From DATEDA01 sp963789885 (GTDB lineage Bacteria; Pseudomonadota; Gammaproteobacteria; Burkholderiales; SG8-39): 64,000 nucleotides of DNA. Under the pieces are notes generated by a model. That model searched no databases. It was not told where the DNA came from and saw only the letters and a list, made by a program, of their open reading frames with translations. Position numbers and translations under genes: made by a program. This document shows positions 35,360-42,998 of the stretch, piece after piece; the first letter of the stretch is position 1, and each line of letters begins with the position of its first letter. The stretch is taken from positions 62,001 to 126,000 of the forward strand of contig CAWBNB010000030.1 of NCBI GenBank assembly GCA_963789885.1, in the 5' to 3' direction.

Positions 35360-36283
35360 CTACGGTCGACTGGAGAGGACGAATCCTGCCGAAGATAGCG
35401 CGAATCGATCGGCGGGCCACCGCCGACCGGCGAGCGCCGGCTCCCGGCCGGGCGGCAGCATGCGCTCGAACGCCCCCTGGTACTCGGCCGCGCCCACGAT
35501 CGCCGCGTCGCTGTGCGCGGCGCCTTCCACGAGCAGCAGCCGCTTCGCCCCGGTCGCGCGCAGATAGAGCTCCACGCCCATCGCCGGCGGAACGATCGCG
35601 TCGCGCTTGCCGTGGATGACGAGCAGCGGCGCGCCGATCCGCCGGACCTTCGCCGCCGCATCGAACCGTCCTGCGAGCATCGCGTCGACCGGGTAGACGC
35701 GGGCGACCCACGACTCGCGCAGCAGGGCCGCGATCGACGTCGGGGCGGCCTCGACGACGACGCCGCTCACGTCGGGATAACGCGCCGCGAGCTCGAGCGC
35801 GGTCACGGCGCCGAGCGAGTGGCCGTAGACGAGGCGCAGTGCCGGATCGGGCTGGTGCCAGCGGAGCTCGTGCCACGCGGCTTCCGCGTCCTCGTACATC
35901 GTCGCCTCGGTCAGCGGCCCGCGGCTGCTCTTGCCGAGGCCGCGATAGTCGATCATCAGGACCGCGGCGCCGGCCCGGTGGATGGCCGCGGCGACGTGCA
36001 CCATGCCGGCGATGGTGCGTCCCGTCCCGTGCAGGAGCAGCACGACCGGCGCGTGACGGTCGTTCGGCAGGAACCAGCCGTGCACCCACTCGCGGCGGGG
36101 GCCGACGCGCAGCCAGACATCGAAGTGGCGGAGGCCGACCATGCCCGGGGTCTGCCGCAGCTCGGCCTCGGGGAAGTTGACGAACCGATCGGGGAAGTGC
36201 CACAGCAGCGCCGCGCCGGTCGCGTAGATCGCGACCGCCGTGGCAGCGAGGGAAGCGAGGACGCGCCGGAGCATCCGCGGCAT
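35360..36283 (-). CDS. Alpha/beta hydrolase (serine aminopeptidase-like), membrane-anchored
   Basis: A 307-residue protein with an N-terminal hydrophobic anchor (VLASLAATAVAIYATGAALL) and an alpha/beta-hydrolase fold. The oxyanion strand is VVLLLHGTGR, the nucleophile Ser is in VYGHSLGAVTAL, the Asp in VIHGKRDAIVPP and the His in GAAHSDA. The fold resembles the BEM46/YqkD group of periplasm-facing hydrolases. It lies 11 bases upstream of the P450 gene on the same strand, so it may head that operon. Substrate unknown. Confidence 0.88.
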   Translation of the reverse strand: MPRMLRRVLASLAATAVAIYATGAALLWHFPDRFVNFPEAELRQTPGMVGLRHFDVWLRVGPRREWVHGWFLPNDRHAPVVLLLHGTGRTIAGMVHVAAAIHRAGAAVLMIDYRGLGKSSRGPLTEATMYEDAEAAWHELRWHQPDPALRLVYGHSLGAVTALELAARYPDVSGVVVEAAPTSIAALLRESWVARVYPVDAMLAGRFDAAAKVRRIGAPLLVIHGKRDAIVPPAMGVELYLRATGAKRLLLVEGAAHSDAAIVGAAEYQGAFERMLPPGREPALAGRRWPADRFALSSAGFVLSSRP

Positions 36284-36332
36284 GGGCGCGTAGCGTACTC
36301 CGGGGCGCGCACCCCGGCCCTTCGGCCGGTAG

Positions 36333-36779
36333 CTACTGGGGTGCTGCGACCCCCGAGTAGACGAGGCCCGTCATGTCGGCCTGGCCCTCGGTCGCCGGCA
36401 CGAGCAGGAAGTGGATCGCGTTGACCGAGAACGCCGACGGGGGGAACGCGCGCACGTACTTCGTCTCGCCGGCCGCCAGCGGGAAGTCGAGCCGCCCGTC
36501 CGCCGCCGTCACACCGGTCGCTTCGTAGCGCCCGGCCGGGCGGTCGACGAAGAAGAACCCGCTCGCGATCGCAAAACCGACGATGGCGCCGTTCAGCTTG
36601 ATCGCCGGCTGAACGTCGCCACCGAACCGGACGCTGGGCGTGTAGAAGAAGACCCGGCCCTCGCCCGCCTTCATCGGCGGGAGCGAGACGCTCATCTGCG
36701 TGTAGCTCGTCCCGACCGGCGTCGAGCAGGCCGCCAGCAGCGCCAGCACCAGGATCACCGCAACTCGTCCCGCCCCCAT
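36333..36779 (-). CDS. DUF2846-like lipoprotein
   Basis: The 148-residue lipoprotein has the lipobox LLAACS at about residues 14-19. A compact beta-rich domain follows, with GRVFFYTPSVRFGGDVQPAI, LNGAIVGFAIASGFFFVDRP and AGRYEATGV. This matches the DUF2846 pattern of a carbohydrate-binding-like fold. The function is unknown. A short GC hairpin (36314-36329) lies just past its stop without a T-run. Confidence 0.8.
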   Translation of the reverse strand: MGAGRVAVILVLALLAACSTPVGTSYTQMSVSLPPMKAGEGRVFFYTPSVRFGGDVQPAIKLNGAIVGFAIASGFFFVDRPAGRYEATGVTAADGRLDFPLAAGETKYVRAFPPSAFSVNAIHFLLVPATEGQADMTGLVYSGVAAPQ

Positions 36780-36839
36780 TGCTTTTCCCTCCCGAGCGAA
36801 GCGCGGAGTGTGCCAAGAAACCGTGGCCGCGGAATCGCC

Positions 36840-37832
36840 CTACGACGAGACCGGCGTCGGCTTCGGCAGCGGCAACCGCTTCGCTGCCATCACGTCGCGG
36901 AGCCGATCGGGATAGTCGGTGATGATGCCGTCGACGCCCCAGTCGATGAGCCGCTCCATTTCGGCTGCCTCGTTCACCGTCCAGGGGAGCACCGCGAGCC
37001 CGAGACCCTTCGCTTCCTTCACCAGCGCCTCGGTCAGGTCGCGGGAGCTCGGCGACCAGATCGGGGCGCCCGCCGGCCCGCGCGGGCCGGCCGCTGCGGC
37101 GGCCGCGACCATCTTCGGCACCGAGCCGTGATCGGCGAGCCGGATGCCGTTCGTCCACGGCGACGGCTCGCGGCCGACGTCGCGGACGTTCTCGGCGTCG
37201 CTCGTCAGGTACGCGACCGCGATCTCCGGCGCCGCGCGCTGCACGAGCGCGAGCGTCCGCCAGTCGAACGACTGGATGATCGTGCGGCGCTCGACGCCGT
37301 TCGCGCGGACGACCTGGATCAGGGCGCGCGTGAACGCCTCGGGACCGGCCGCCTCGTCGGGGGCGAGCGGCGAGAGCTTCGTCTCGATGTTGAACCGCAC
37401 CTCGCCGTTGTGCGCCTTGCGCGCGAGCTCGAAGACCTCCTCGAGCTTCGGGATCCGGACGCCGTCCATGCGTCGCTGCTCGGGGAAGCGCTTCGAGTAG
37501 TCGCTGCCCGGGCGCAGGCGACCGACGTCGTAGCGGCTGAGCTCGTGGAAGGTCAGCTCGCGGATGGTGCGCGTGCGGCCGACGAGCCAGCGGCCGTCGG
37601 GTCCGCGCGCGATGTCGGGGTTGAGCCGCCGGTCGTGCGCGACCACCACCACGCCGTCCTCGGTGACGCCCGCGTCGAGCTCGAGCGTCGTCACGCCGAT
37701 CGTGAGCGCGCGCGCGAACGCCGGCAGCGTGTTCTCCGGCGCGAGTCCGCGCGCGCCGCGATGTCCCTGGAGGTCGAAAGCGTGGGCTTGGGTCGTCACG
37801 GCGGCGGCGATCAGCAGTGCGGGTCGGAGCAC
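36840..37832 (-). CDS. Glycerophosphodiester phosphodiesterase (exported)
   Basis: The 330-residue enzyme has a short signal peptide and then the GDPD TIM-barrel motifs QGHRGARGLAPENT, TTLELDAGVTEDGVVVVAHD and FNIETKLSP. It hydrolyses glycerophosphodiesters such as glycerophosphocholine to glycerol-3-phosphate and an alcohol. The metal and catalytic His, Glu and Asp residues of these motifs are all present. Its start lies 44 bases from the divergent PaaY-like gene. Confidence 0.93.
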   Translation of the reverse strand: MLRPALLIAAAVTTQAHAFDLQGHRGARGLAPENTLPAFARALTIGVTTLELDAGVTEDGVVVVAHDRRLNPDIARGPDGRWLVGRTRTIRELTFHELSRYDVGRLRPGSDYSKRFPEQRRMDGVRIPKLEEVFELARKAHNGEVRFNIETKLSPLAPDEAAGPEAFTRALIQVVRANGVERRTIIQSFDWRTLALVQRAAPEIAVAYLTSDAENVRDVGREPSPWTNGIRLADHGSVPKMVAAAAAAGPRGPAGAPIWSPSSRDLTEALVKEAKGLGLAVLPWTVNEAAEMERLIDWGVDGIITDYPDRLRDVMAAKRLPLPKPTPVSS

Positions 37833-37876
37833 GAGCGTGCGCTAGAATCGGACGCTTTCAAGTGTAATCGCTCCCA

Positions 37877-38491
37877 ATGGTGAGAGTCTGGACGATCGAC
37901 GGCATCACGCCGGTGGTGGACCCGTCGGCCTTCGTGCATCCGTCGGCGACCCTGATCGGCGACGTGATCGTCGGGCCCGGCGCATACATCGGGCCCTCGG
38001 CCTCGCTCCGCGGCGACTTCGGCCGCATCGTGATCGGGGAGGGGGCGAACCTGCAGGACTGCTGCATCGTCCACGGTTTCCCCGACGAGGACACGGTGGT
38101 CGAGTCGAACGGCCACATCGGCCACGGCGCGATCCTCCACGCCTGCCGCATCCGGACTCATGCGCTCGTCGGCATGAACGCGGTGGTGAACGACAACGCG
38201 GTGATCGGCGAGTGGGCGATGGTCGCCGCGCTCGCGTTCGTGAAGGCGGGGATGGAGGTCCCTCCGCGCACGCTGGTCGTCGGTATTCCGGCACGGGTGC
38301 TGCGCGAGCTGACCCCGGAGGAGCTCCGGTGGAAGGGCGACGCCACGCGCCAGTACCAGGAGCTCGCGGTTCGCAGCCTCCGCACGATGAAGGAGGCGAC
38401 CGCGTTGACCGCGGTCGAGCCGGACCGCCCCCGGCTCCAGCTGCCGGACGTCCTTCCGCTCGGGGCGTACAAGAAGAGCGCCGCGCGATGA
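37877..38491 (+). CDS. paaY: PaaY-like hexapeptide-repeat (gamma-carbonic-anhydrase-like) protein
   Basis: A 204-residue left-handed beta-helix protein. Hexapeptide repeats run from HPSATLIGDVIVGPGAYIGP, and the metal-site His residues appear in CCIVHGF, GHIGHGAIL and neighbours. A basic C-terminal helix follows. PaaY proteins are thioesterases or carbonic-anhydrase relatives found with phenylacetate and other CoA-thioester pathways. Its stop overlaps the aldolase start (ATGA), and an enoyl-CoA hydratase follows. Confidence 0.9.
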   Translation: MVRVWTIDGITPVVDPSAFVHPSATLIGDVIVGPGAYIGPSASLRGDFGRIVIGEGANLQDCCIVHGFPDEDTVVESNGHIGHGAILHACRIRTHALVGMNAVVNDNAVIGEWAMVAALAFVKAGMEVPPRTLVVGIPARVLRELTPEELRWKGDATRQYQELAVRSLRTMKEATALTAVEPDRPRLQLPDVLPLGAYKKSAAR

Positions 38492-39240
38492 CGGCGGCGT
38501 CGTTCGCCGAACGCCTGCGGCGGCGCGAGCTGCTCGTCGGGATGATCGTCACGCTCCCGGCGCCCGAGGTTGCGGAGGTGCTTTCGGCGGCCGGTCTCGA
38601 CTGGCTGTTCGTCGACACCGAGCACGCCGCGCTCGACTTCCTCGCGGCGCAGGGCCTGCTCCAGGCCGCGCGCGTGCCGTGCGTCGTCCGCGTTCCGGAC
38701 GGCGGCGAGGCGACCCTGAAGAAGGCGCTCGACATCGGCGCGGCGGGCGTCGTGGTGCCGATGGTGAACAGCGCCGCGCAGGCGAAGTCGATCGTGTCGT
38801 TCTGCAAGTACCCGCCGCGGGGCGTCCGCGGCGTGGGACTCGTGCGGGCGCAAGGATACGGCTTCGATTTCCAGCGCTACGTCAGCACCGCCGACGATGG
38901 AACGGCGGTGTGCGTCCAGTGCGAGCACGTCGCCGCGGTCGAGGCGATCGATGCGATCGTCGCGGTCGACGGCGTCGACGCGGTGTTCGTCGGACCCTAC
39001 GATCTCTCGGGCAGCATGGGACGGCTCGGCGAAGTCGAACACCCGGAAGTCCTCGCCGCGATCGCGCGCGTCGCGGACGCGTGCCGGAAGGCGGGCCGGG
39101 CGCTCGGCATCTACGTCGGTTCGGCCGCGAAAGCGAAGGCGTTCATCGCGCAGGGTTACACGCTCGTCGCGGTGGGCATGGACACCATCCACCTCGGCGA
39201 GGCCGCGCGATCGATCGCCGGCGCGCTGAGACCGGGCTGA
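38488..39240 (+). CDS. HpcH/HpaI family class II aldolase
   Basis: The 250-residue protein has the family motifs LFVDTEHAALDF (catalytic His), AAGVVVPMVNSAAQA, VQCEHVAAVEAI (metal Glu) and FVGPYDLSGSMG (metal Asp). HpaI-type enzymes retro-cleave 4-hydroxy-2-oxo acids to pyruvate and an aldehyde, in aromatic catabolism or rhamnose and glucarate pathways. Coupled by overlap to the PaaY-like gene. Confidence 0.92.
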   Translation: MTAASFAERLRRRELLVGMIVTLPAPEVAEVLSAAGLDWLFVDTEHAALDFLAAQGLLQAARVPCVVRVPDGGEATLKKALDIGAAGVVVPMVNSAAQAKSIVSFCKYPPRGVRGVGLVRAQGYGFDFQRYVSTADDGTAVCVQCEHVAAVEAIDAIVAVDGVDAVFVGPYDLSGSMGRLGEVEHPEVLAAIARVADACRKAGRALGIYVGSAAKAKAFIAQGYTLVAVGMDTIHLGEAARSIAGALRPG

Positions 39241-39261
39241 CACGACAAGGAGAGAGCGCCG

Positions 39262-40038
39262 ATGGCTTACGAGAACATCCTCACCGAGACCCGCGGCCGC
39301 GTCGGTCTGATCACCCTGAACCGCCCGAAGCAGCTCAACGCGCTCAACGACGCGCTGATGAACGAGCTGGGCGACGCGCTCGCCGCGTTCGAGAAGGACG
39401 AGGGCATCGGCGCGATCGTGATTACCGGAAACGAGAAGGCGTTCGCGGCCGGCGCCGACATCGGCGCGATGAAGGACTGGTCCTACATGGACGTCTACAA
39501 GTCGGAGTACATCACGCGCAACTGGGAGCGGATCCGGTCGATCCGCAAGCCGGTCATCGCCGCGGTCGCCGGCTTCGCGCTCGGCGGCGGCTGCGAGGTC
39601 GCCCTGGCGTGCGACATCGTGATCGCCGCCGACACCGCCAAGTTCGGGCAGCCGGAGATCAAGCTGGGCGTCATCCCCGGTGCGGGCGGGACGCAGCGGC
39701 TGCCGCGCGCGGTCGGGAAGGCGAAGGCGATGGACCTGATCCTCACCGGCCGGATGATGGACGCGGCCGAGGCCGAGCGGGCCGGGCTCGTGTCCCGGGT
39801 CGTTCCCGCGGCGAAGCTGCTCGACGAAGCGCTCGCGGCGGCGAACGCGATCGGCGAGTTCTCCCTGCCGTCGGTGATGATGGCGAAGGAGGCGATCAAT
39901 CGCGCCTACGAGAGCCCGCTCGGCGAAGGCATCCTCTTCGAGCGGCGGCTGTTCCATTCGCTCTTCGCCACCGCGGACCAGAAGGAAGGGATGGCGGCGT
40001 TCGTCGAGAAGCGGAAACCCGCGTTCAAGCACAAGTAG
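39262..40038 (+). CDS. Enoyl-CoA hydratase
   Basis: A 258-residue crotonase with the short-chain enoyl-CoA hydratase pattern: NRPKQLNALNDALMNELGDA, EKAFAAGADIGAM (oxyanion hole), FALGGGCEVALACD and QPEIKLGVIPGAGGTQRLPR with both catalytic-type Glu residues. It is close to PaaF/Ech proteins used in beta-oxidation of phenylacetate or fatty acids. AAGGAGAG lies before ATG 39262. It probably shares an operon with PaaY and the aldolase. Confidence 0.94.
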   Translation: MAYENILTETRGRVGLITLNRPKQLNALNDALMNELGDALAAFEKDEGIGAIVITGNEKAFAAGADIGAMKDWSYMDVYKSEYITRNWERIRSIRKPVIAAVAGFALGGGCEVALACDIVIAADTAKFGQPEIKLGVIPGAGGTQRLPRAVGKAKAMDLILTGRMMDAAEAERAGLVSRVVPAAKLLDEALAAANAIGEFSLPSVMMAKEAINRAYESPLGEGILFERRLFHSLFATADQKEGMAAFVEKRKPAFKHK

Positions 40039-40052
40039 CCGTGGTTCCTCCG

Positions 40053-40247
40053 GTGTCAGATCTCCGCGTCGGCTGGATCGGCCTCGGCGCTATGGGCCAC
40101 CCGATGGCCCTCCACCTCCTGCGCGCCGGACATCCGCTCGCGGTCTGGGCGCAGCTCGCCGCGCTGGTGGGGCACGGCTGGGGCGGCGACGACACTTCCA
40201 GCCTGCTGCGGGTGCTCGAGGCGCAATCGGGCAATGGCCGCGGCTGA
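40053..40247 (+). pseudogene. Internally deleted 3-hydroxyisobutyrate dehydrogenase-like remnant
   Basis: A 64-codon frame from GTG 40053. The first ~33 residues are the NAD-binding start of a beta-hydroxyacid dehydrogenase (RVGWIGLGAMGHPMALHLLR). The last ~30 residues (LVGHGWGGDDTSSLLRVLEA) look like the extreme C-terminus of the same family. The ~220 residues between are missing, in frame. It cannot be an active dehydrogenase. Its stop overlaps the MFS start. An assembly deletion is an alternative explanation. Confidence 0.6.
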
Positions 40248-41436
40248 GCGCCGCCCCGCCTGGCAGATCATCGGCTGGCTGTGCCTCGCGCACGTCGCGA
40301 GCATGAGCGTCTTCGCGACCTATCCCGCGCTGCTGCCGGCGCTCCAGGTGGAGTGGTCGATGTCGAACACCGAGGCGGGCTTCGTGAGCGGCCTCTTCTT
40401 CGCCGGCTACATGGCCGCGGTACCGGTGCTCACCGCGCTCACCGACCGGGTCGACGCGCGGCGGATCTATCTCGCGTCGAGCGTCGTCGCGGCGCTCGGC
40501 AGCGCCGGCTTCGCATGGCTCGCACGCGGCACGCTGACTGCCGGATTCTTCCAGTTCCTCGTCGGGGTCGGCATCGCCGGCACCTACATGCCCGGCCTGC
40601 GCGCGCTGACCGACAACACGATCGGCGCGGCGCAGACGCGGGCCGTCTCCTTCTACACCGCGTCCTTCGGCTTCGGCACGAGCTTCTCGCTCGTGCTCGC
40701 GAGCTGGATCGCCGCCGCCGGCGGTTGGCACTGGGCGTTCGCGTGCGCGGCGATCGGGCCTCTTGTCTCGGCGGCGATGGTCGTGCTGGGGCTCCCCGCC
40801 CGGAAGCCGTCCGGCGCGCGTGCGGACGCGCATCTCCTCGACTTCCGGCCGGTGATCGGCAACCGGCCCGTGCGGCGCTACATCCTCGGCTACGCGGTGC
40901 ATTGCTGGGAGCTCCTCGGCTCGCGCTCGTGGATGGTCGCCTTCCTCACCTTCGCGCAGAGCACGGTGCCGGCCCCGCTCTCGCCGGCGACGATCCACGC
41001 GGTGGCGAACCTCGTCTCGCCGTTCGCGAGCATCGGCGGGAACGAGGTGGCGCTCCGCACCGGCCGCGCGCGGGTGATCGTGCTCGGCATGACGCTCTCC
41101 GGGCTCCTCACGTGCACGCTCGGCTTTCTCGCGCATCTGCCCTGGATGCTGGTGTTCGCGCTGGTCGTCGTGCACATGCTGCTCGTCATGAGCGACTCCT
41201 CGACGCTCACCGCCGGCATGGTCGCAGCGAGCGATCCCGCGCTGCGCGGGGCGACGATGGCGGTGCACTCGACGCTCGGTTTCGCCACCGGGTTCGTCGC
41301 GCCGCTCGTGTTCGGGCTCGCGCTCGACCTCGCGGGCGGGAACCAGAGCGCCCTCGCCTGGGGCATCGCCTTCGTCACGCTCGGCATCGGCGCGATCGCG
41401 GCACCGGTGCTCCTCGGATTCCTGCGTCGCTCGTGA
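40234..41436 (+). CDS. MFS transporter
   Basis: A 400-residue protein with about 12 hydrophobic helices and the MFS loop 2-3 pattern (LTDRVDARRIYLASSVV). The two halves are joined by a cytoplasmic linker near residue 200 that includes KPSGARADAHLLDFRPVI. It resembles CynX/NimT-like or YbjJ-like permeases; the solute is unknown. It starts inside the end of the dehydrogenase remnant. It ends with GTGA shared with the next small frame. Confidence 0.88.
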   Translation: MAAAERRPAWQIIGWLCLAHVASMSVFATYPALLPALQVEWSMSNTEAGFVSGLFFAGYMAAVPVLTALTDRVDARRIYLASSVVAALGSAGFAWLARGTLTAGFFQFLVGVGIAGTYMPGLRALTDNTIGAAQTRAVSFYTASFGFGTSFSLVLASWIAAAGGWHWAFACAAIGPLVSAAMVVLGLPARKPSGARADAHLLDFRPVIGNRPVRRYILGYAVHCWELLGSRSWMVAFLTFAQSTVPAPLSPATIHAVANLVSPFASIGGNEVALRTGRARVIVLGMTLSGLLTCTLGFLAHLPWMLVFALVVVHMLLVMSDSSTLTAGMVAASDPALRGATMAVHSTLGFATGFVAPLVFGLALDLAGGNQSALAWGIAFVTLGIGAIAAPVLLGFLRRS

Positions 41437-41603
41437 GCGTCGAGCTCACCCGCCGCCGCGAGCGCTGGCTCCTCGCCGTGCTCGGCGGGGTGCAGTTCTC
41501 CACCATCCTCGACTTCATGCTGCTGATGCCGCTCGGGCCGCAACTGAACGAGGAGATGTGGAAATTCCTCCGGCGGTTCGCCCTGCCGCCGGCGCGGACA
41601 TGA
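41433..41603 (+). pseudogene. Truncated MFS-transporter N-terminus
   Basis: GTG 41433 overlaps the preceding MFS stop. The frame reads RRERWLLAVLGGVQFSTILD then FMLLMPLGPQL, typical of the first helix of DHA1-type MFS exporters. It then changes to about 18 unrelated residues and stops at 41603, overlapping the monooxygenase ATG. With one helix only it is a stub of a second transporter, probably left by a deletion. Confidence 0.5.
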
Positions 41604-42811
41604 GCGCCGGGCGCGCACCGGTGGTCGTCGCGGGCGCGGGACCGGTCGGTCTGCTTACCGCGCTCGCGCTGGCGAGTCGCGACGTGCCGGTGCTCGTGCT
41701 CGAGGCGGAACCCGCGCTGACCCACGATCTTCGCGCCGGCACGTTTCATCCGCCGACGCTCGAGATGATGGCGCCGTATGGCATCACCGCCGAGATGCAC
41801 CGCACTGGCATCAAGGTGCCGCGCTGGCAGCATCGCGATCGCAGGGAGGGGGTGATCGCGGAATGGGACCTTTCGCTGATCGCCGACGAGACGCCGTTCC
41901 CGTATCGGTTCCATCTCGAGCAGCACCGGCTCACCCCGATCATCTTCGACCGTCTGGCGCGACTCCCGCACGCCTCCGTGCGCTTCGGCGCGCGCGTCGT
42001 CGACGTCGGACAGGACGCGGACCGAGTGTGGGTCACCGCCGAGACGGCCGGCGGCGTCGAGCGCTTCGAAGGCGCGTGGCTCGTCGGCGCAGACGGCGGA
42101 CGGAGCGCCGTGCGGAAGGCGATCGGCGTCGAGTTCGAGGGGTTCACCTGGCCGGAGCGGTTCGTGGTCGTCAGCACCCGCTACGACTTCGCCGCGCACG
42201 GCTTCACGCCGAACGCCTACGTCGCCGATCCCGATCAGTGGGCGGCGGTGTTCAAGATGCCCGACGCCGAGCCCGGCGGCCTGTGGCGCATCGCGTTTCC
42301 CGTTCCGCCGGACGAGCCGGACGATGTCACGCTGTCCGAAGCCGAGATCGAGCGGCGGATGCAGTACTTCGTCCCGCGGGCCGAGCGCTACGCGATCCGG
42401 TACAAGAGCATCTACAAGGTGCACCAGCGCGTCGCGCGGGAGTTCCGACGGGGCCGGGTGCTGCTCGCGGGCGATGCGGCGCACCTCAACAATCCGCTCG
42501 GCGCGTTCGGGCTGAACGGCGGCATCCACGACGCGATCAGCCTCGCGGACAAGCTCGTCGCGGTGTACCGAGGCGAAGCCGATCAATCGCTACTCGATCG
42601 CTACGTGCGCCAGCGGCGGACGGTCAACGTCGAGTACGTCCAGGAGGGTTCGATCCGCAACCTGCGCACGCTCGCGGAGCGCGATCCCGCGGTGCGCCAA
42701 GCGCGGTTCGACGAGCTCCGCCGCGCGAACGCCGACCGCGCGCTCGCCCGCCAGTTCCTGCTGCAGAGCTCGATGATCGCGAGCGTCCGGCGAGCGGCGG
42801 CGATCCCGTAG
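41600..42811 (+). CDS. FAD-dependent monooxygenase (phenol hydroxylase/MhpA-like class A)
   Basis: The 403-residue flavoprotein carries the three class A hydroxylase fingerprints: dinucleotide fold VVAGAGPVGLLTALALASRD, the DG motif LVGADGGRSAVRKAIG, and the GD motif VLLAGDAAHLNNPLGAFGLN. It lacks the C-terminal thioredoxin-like domain of longer phenol hydroxylases. Ring hydroxylation of a phenolic acid with NAD(P)H is likely. ATG 41600 is used because it immediately precedes the nucleotide-binding strand. Confidence 0.92.
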   Translation: MSAGRAPVVVAGAGPVGLLTALALASRDVPVLVLEAEPALTHDLRAGTFHPPTLEMMAPYGITAEMHRTGIKVPRWQHRDRREGVIAEWDLSLIADETPFPYRFHLEQHRLTPIIFDRLARLPHASVRFGARVVDVGQDADRVWVTAETAGGVERFEGAWLVGADGGRSAVRKAIGVEFEGFTWPERFVVVSTRYDFAAHGFTPNAYVADPDQWAAVFKMPDAEPGGLWRIAFPVPPDEPDDVTLSEAEIERRMQYFVPRAERYAIRYKSIYKVHQRVAREFRRGRVLLAGDAAHLNNPLGAFGLNGGIHDAISLADKLVAVYRGEADQSLLDRYVRQRRTVNVEYVQEGSIRNLRTLAERDPAVRQARFDELRRANADRALARQFLLQSSMIASVRRAAAIP

Positions 42812-42998
42812 GCTCGGCTGCGCCGGCCGGGTCCCGGCGGGGCGCGGGCGGCGAGCCGCCGGGCGGCGACGGCCCCTTGACACTAGGCGGGCCGTGGGCG
42901 GTTCACGGATAATCCTCGTGCCGCCCCGCGCGTCAGGGCGGCTCGACCACAGGCGGGGCGGCCGGCGAGGGACGGCCGCTCAAAACGAGGAGAGGACC

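Noticed and set aside
36314..36329. GC hairpin after the DUF2846-like gene as a terminator
   Set aside because: The stem is only 6 bases with a CTTC loop and no following T-run, so it is not a convincing intrinsic terminator.
42880..42912. A possible promoter (TTGACA and GATAAT) upstream of fadD
   Set aside because: The boxes are 25 bases apart, too far for a standard sigma-70 promoter.
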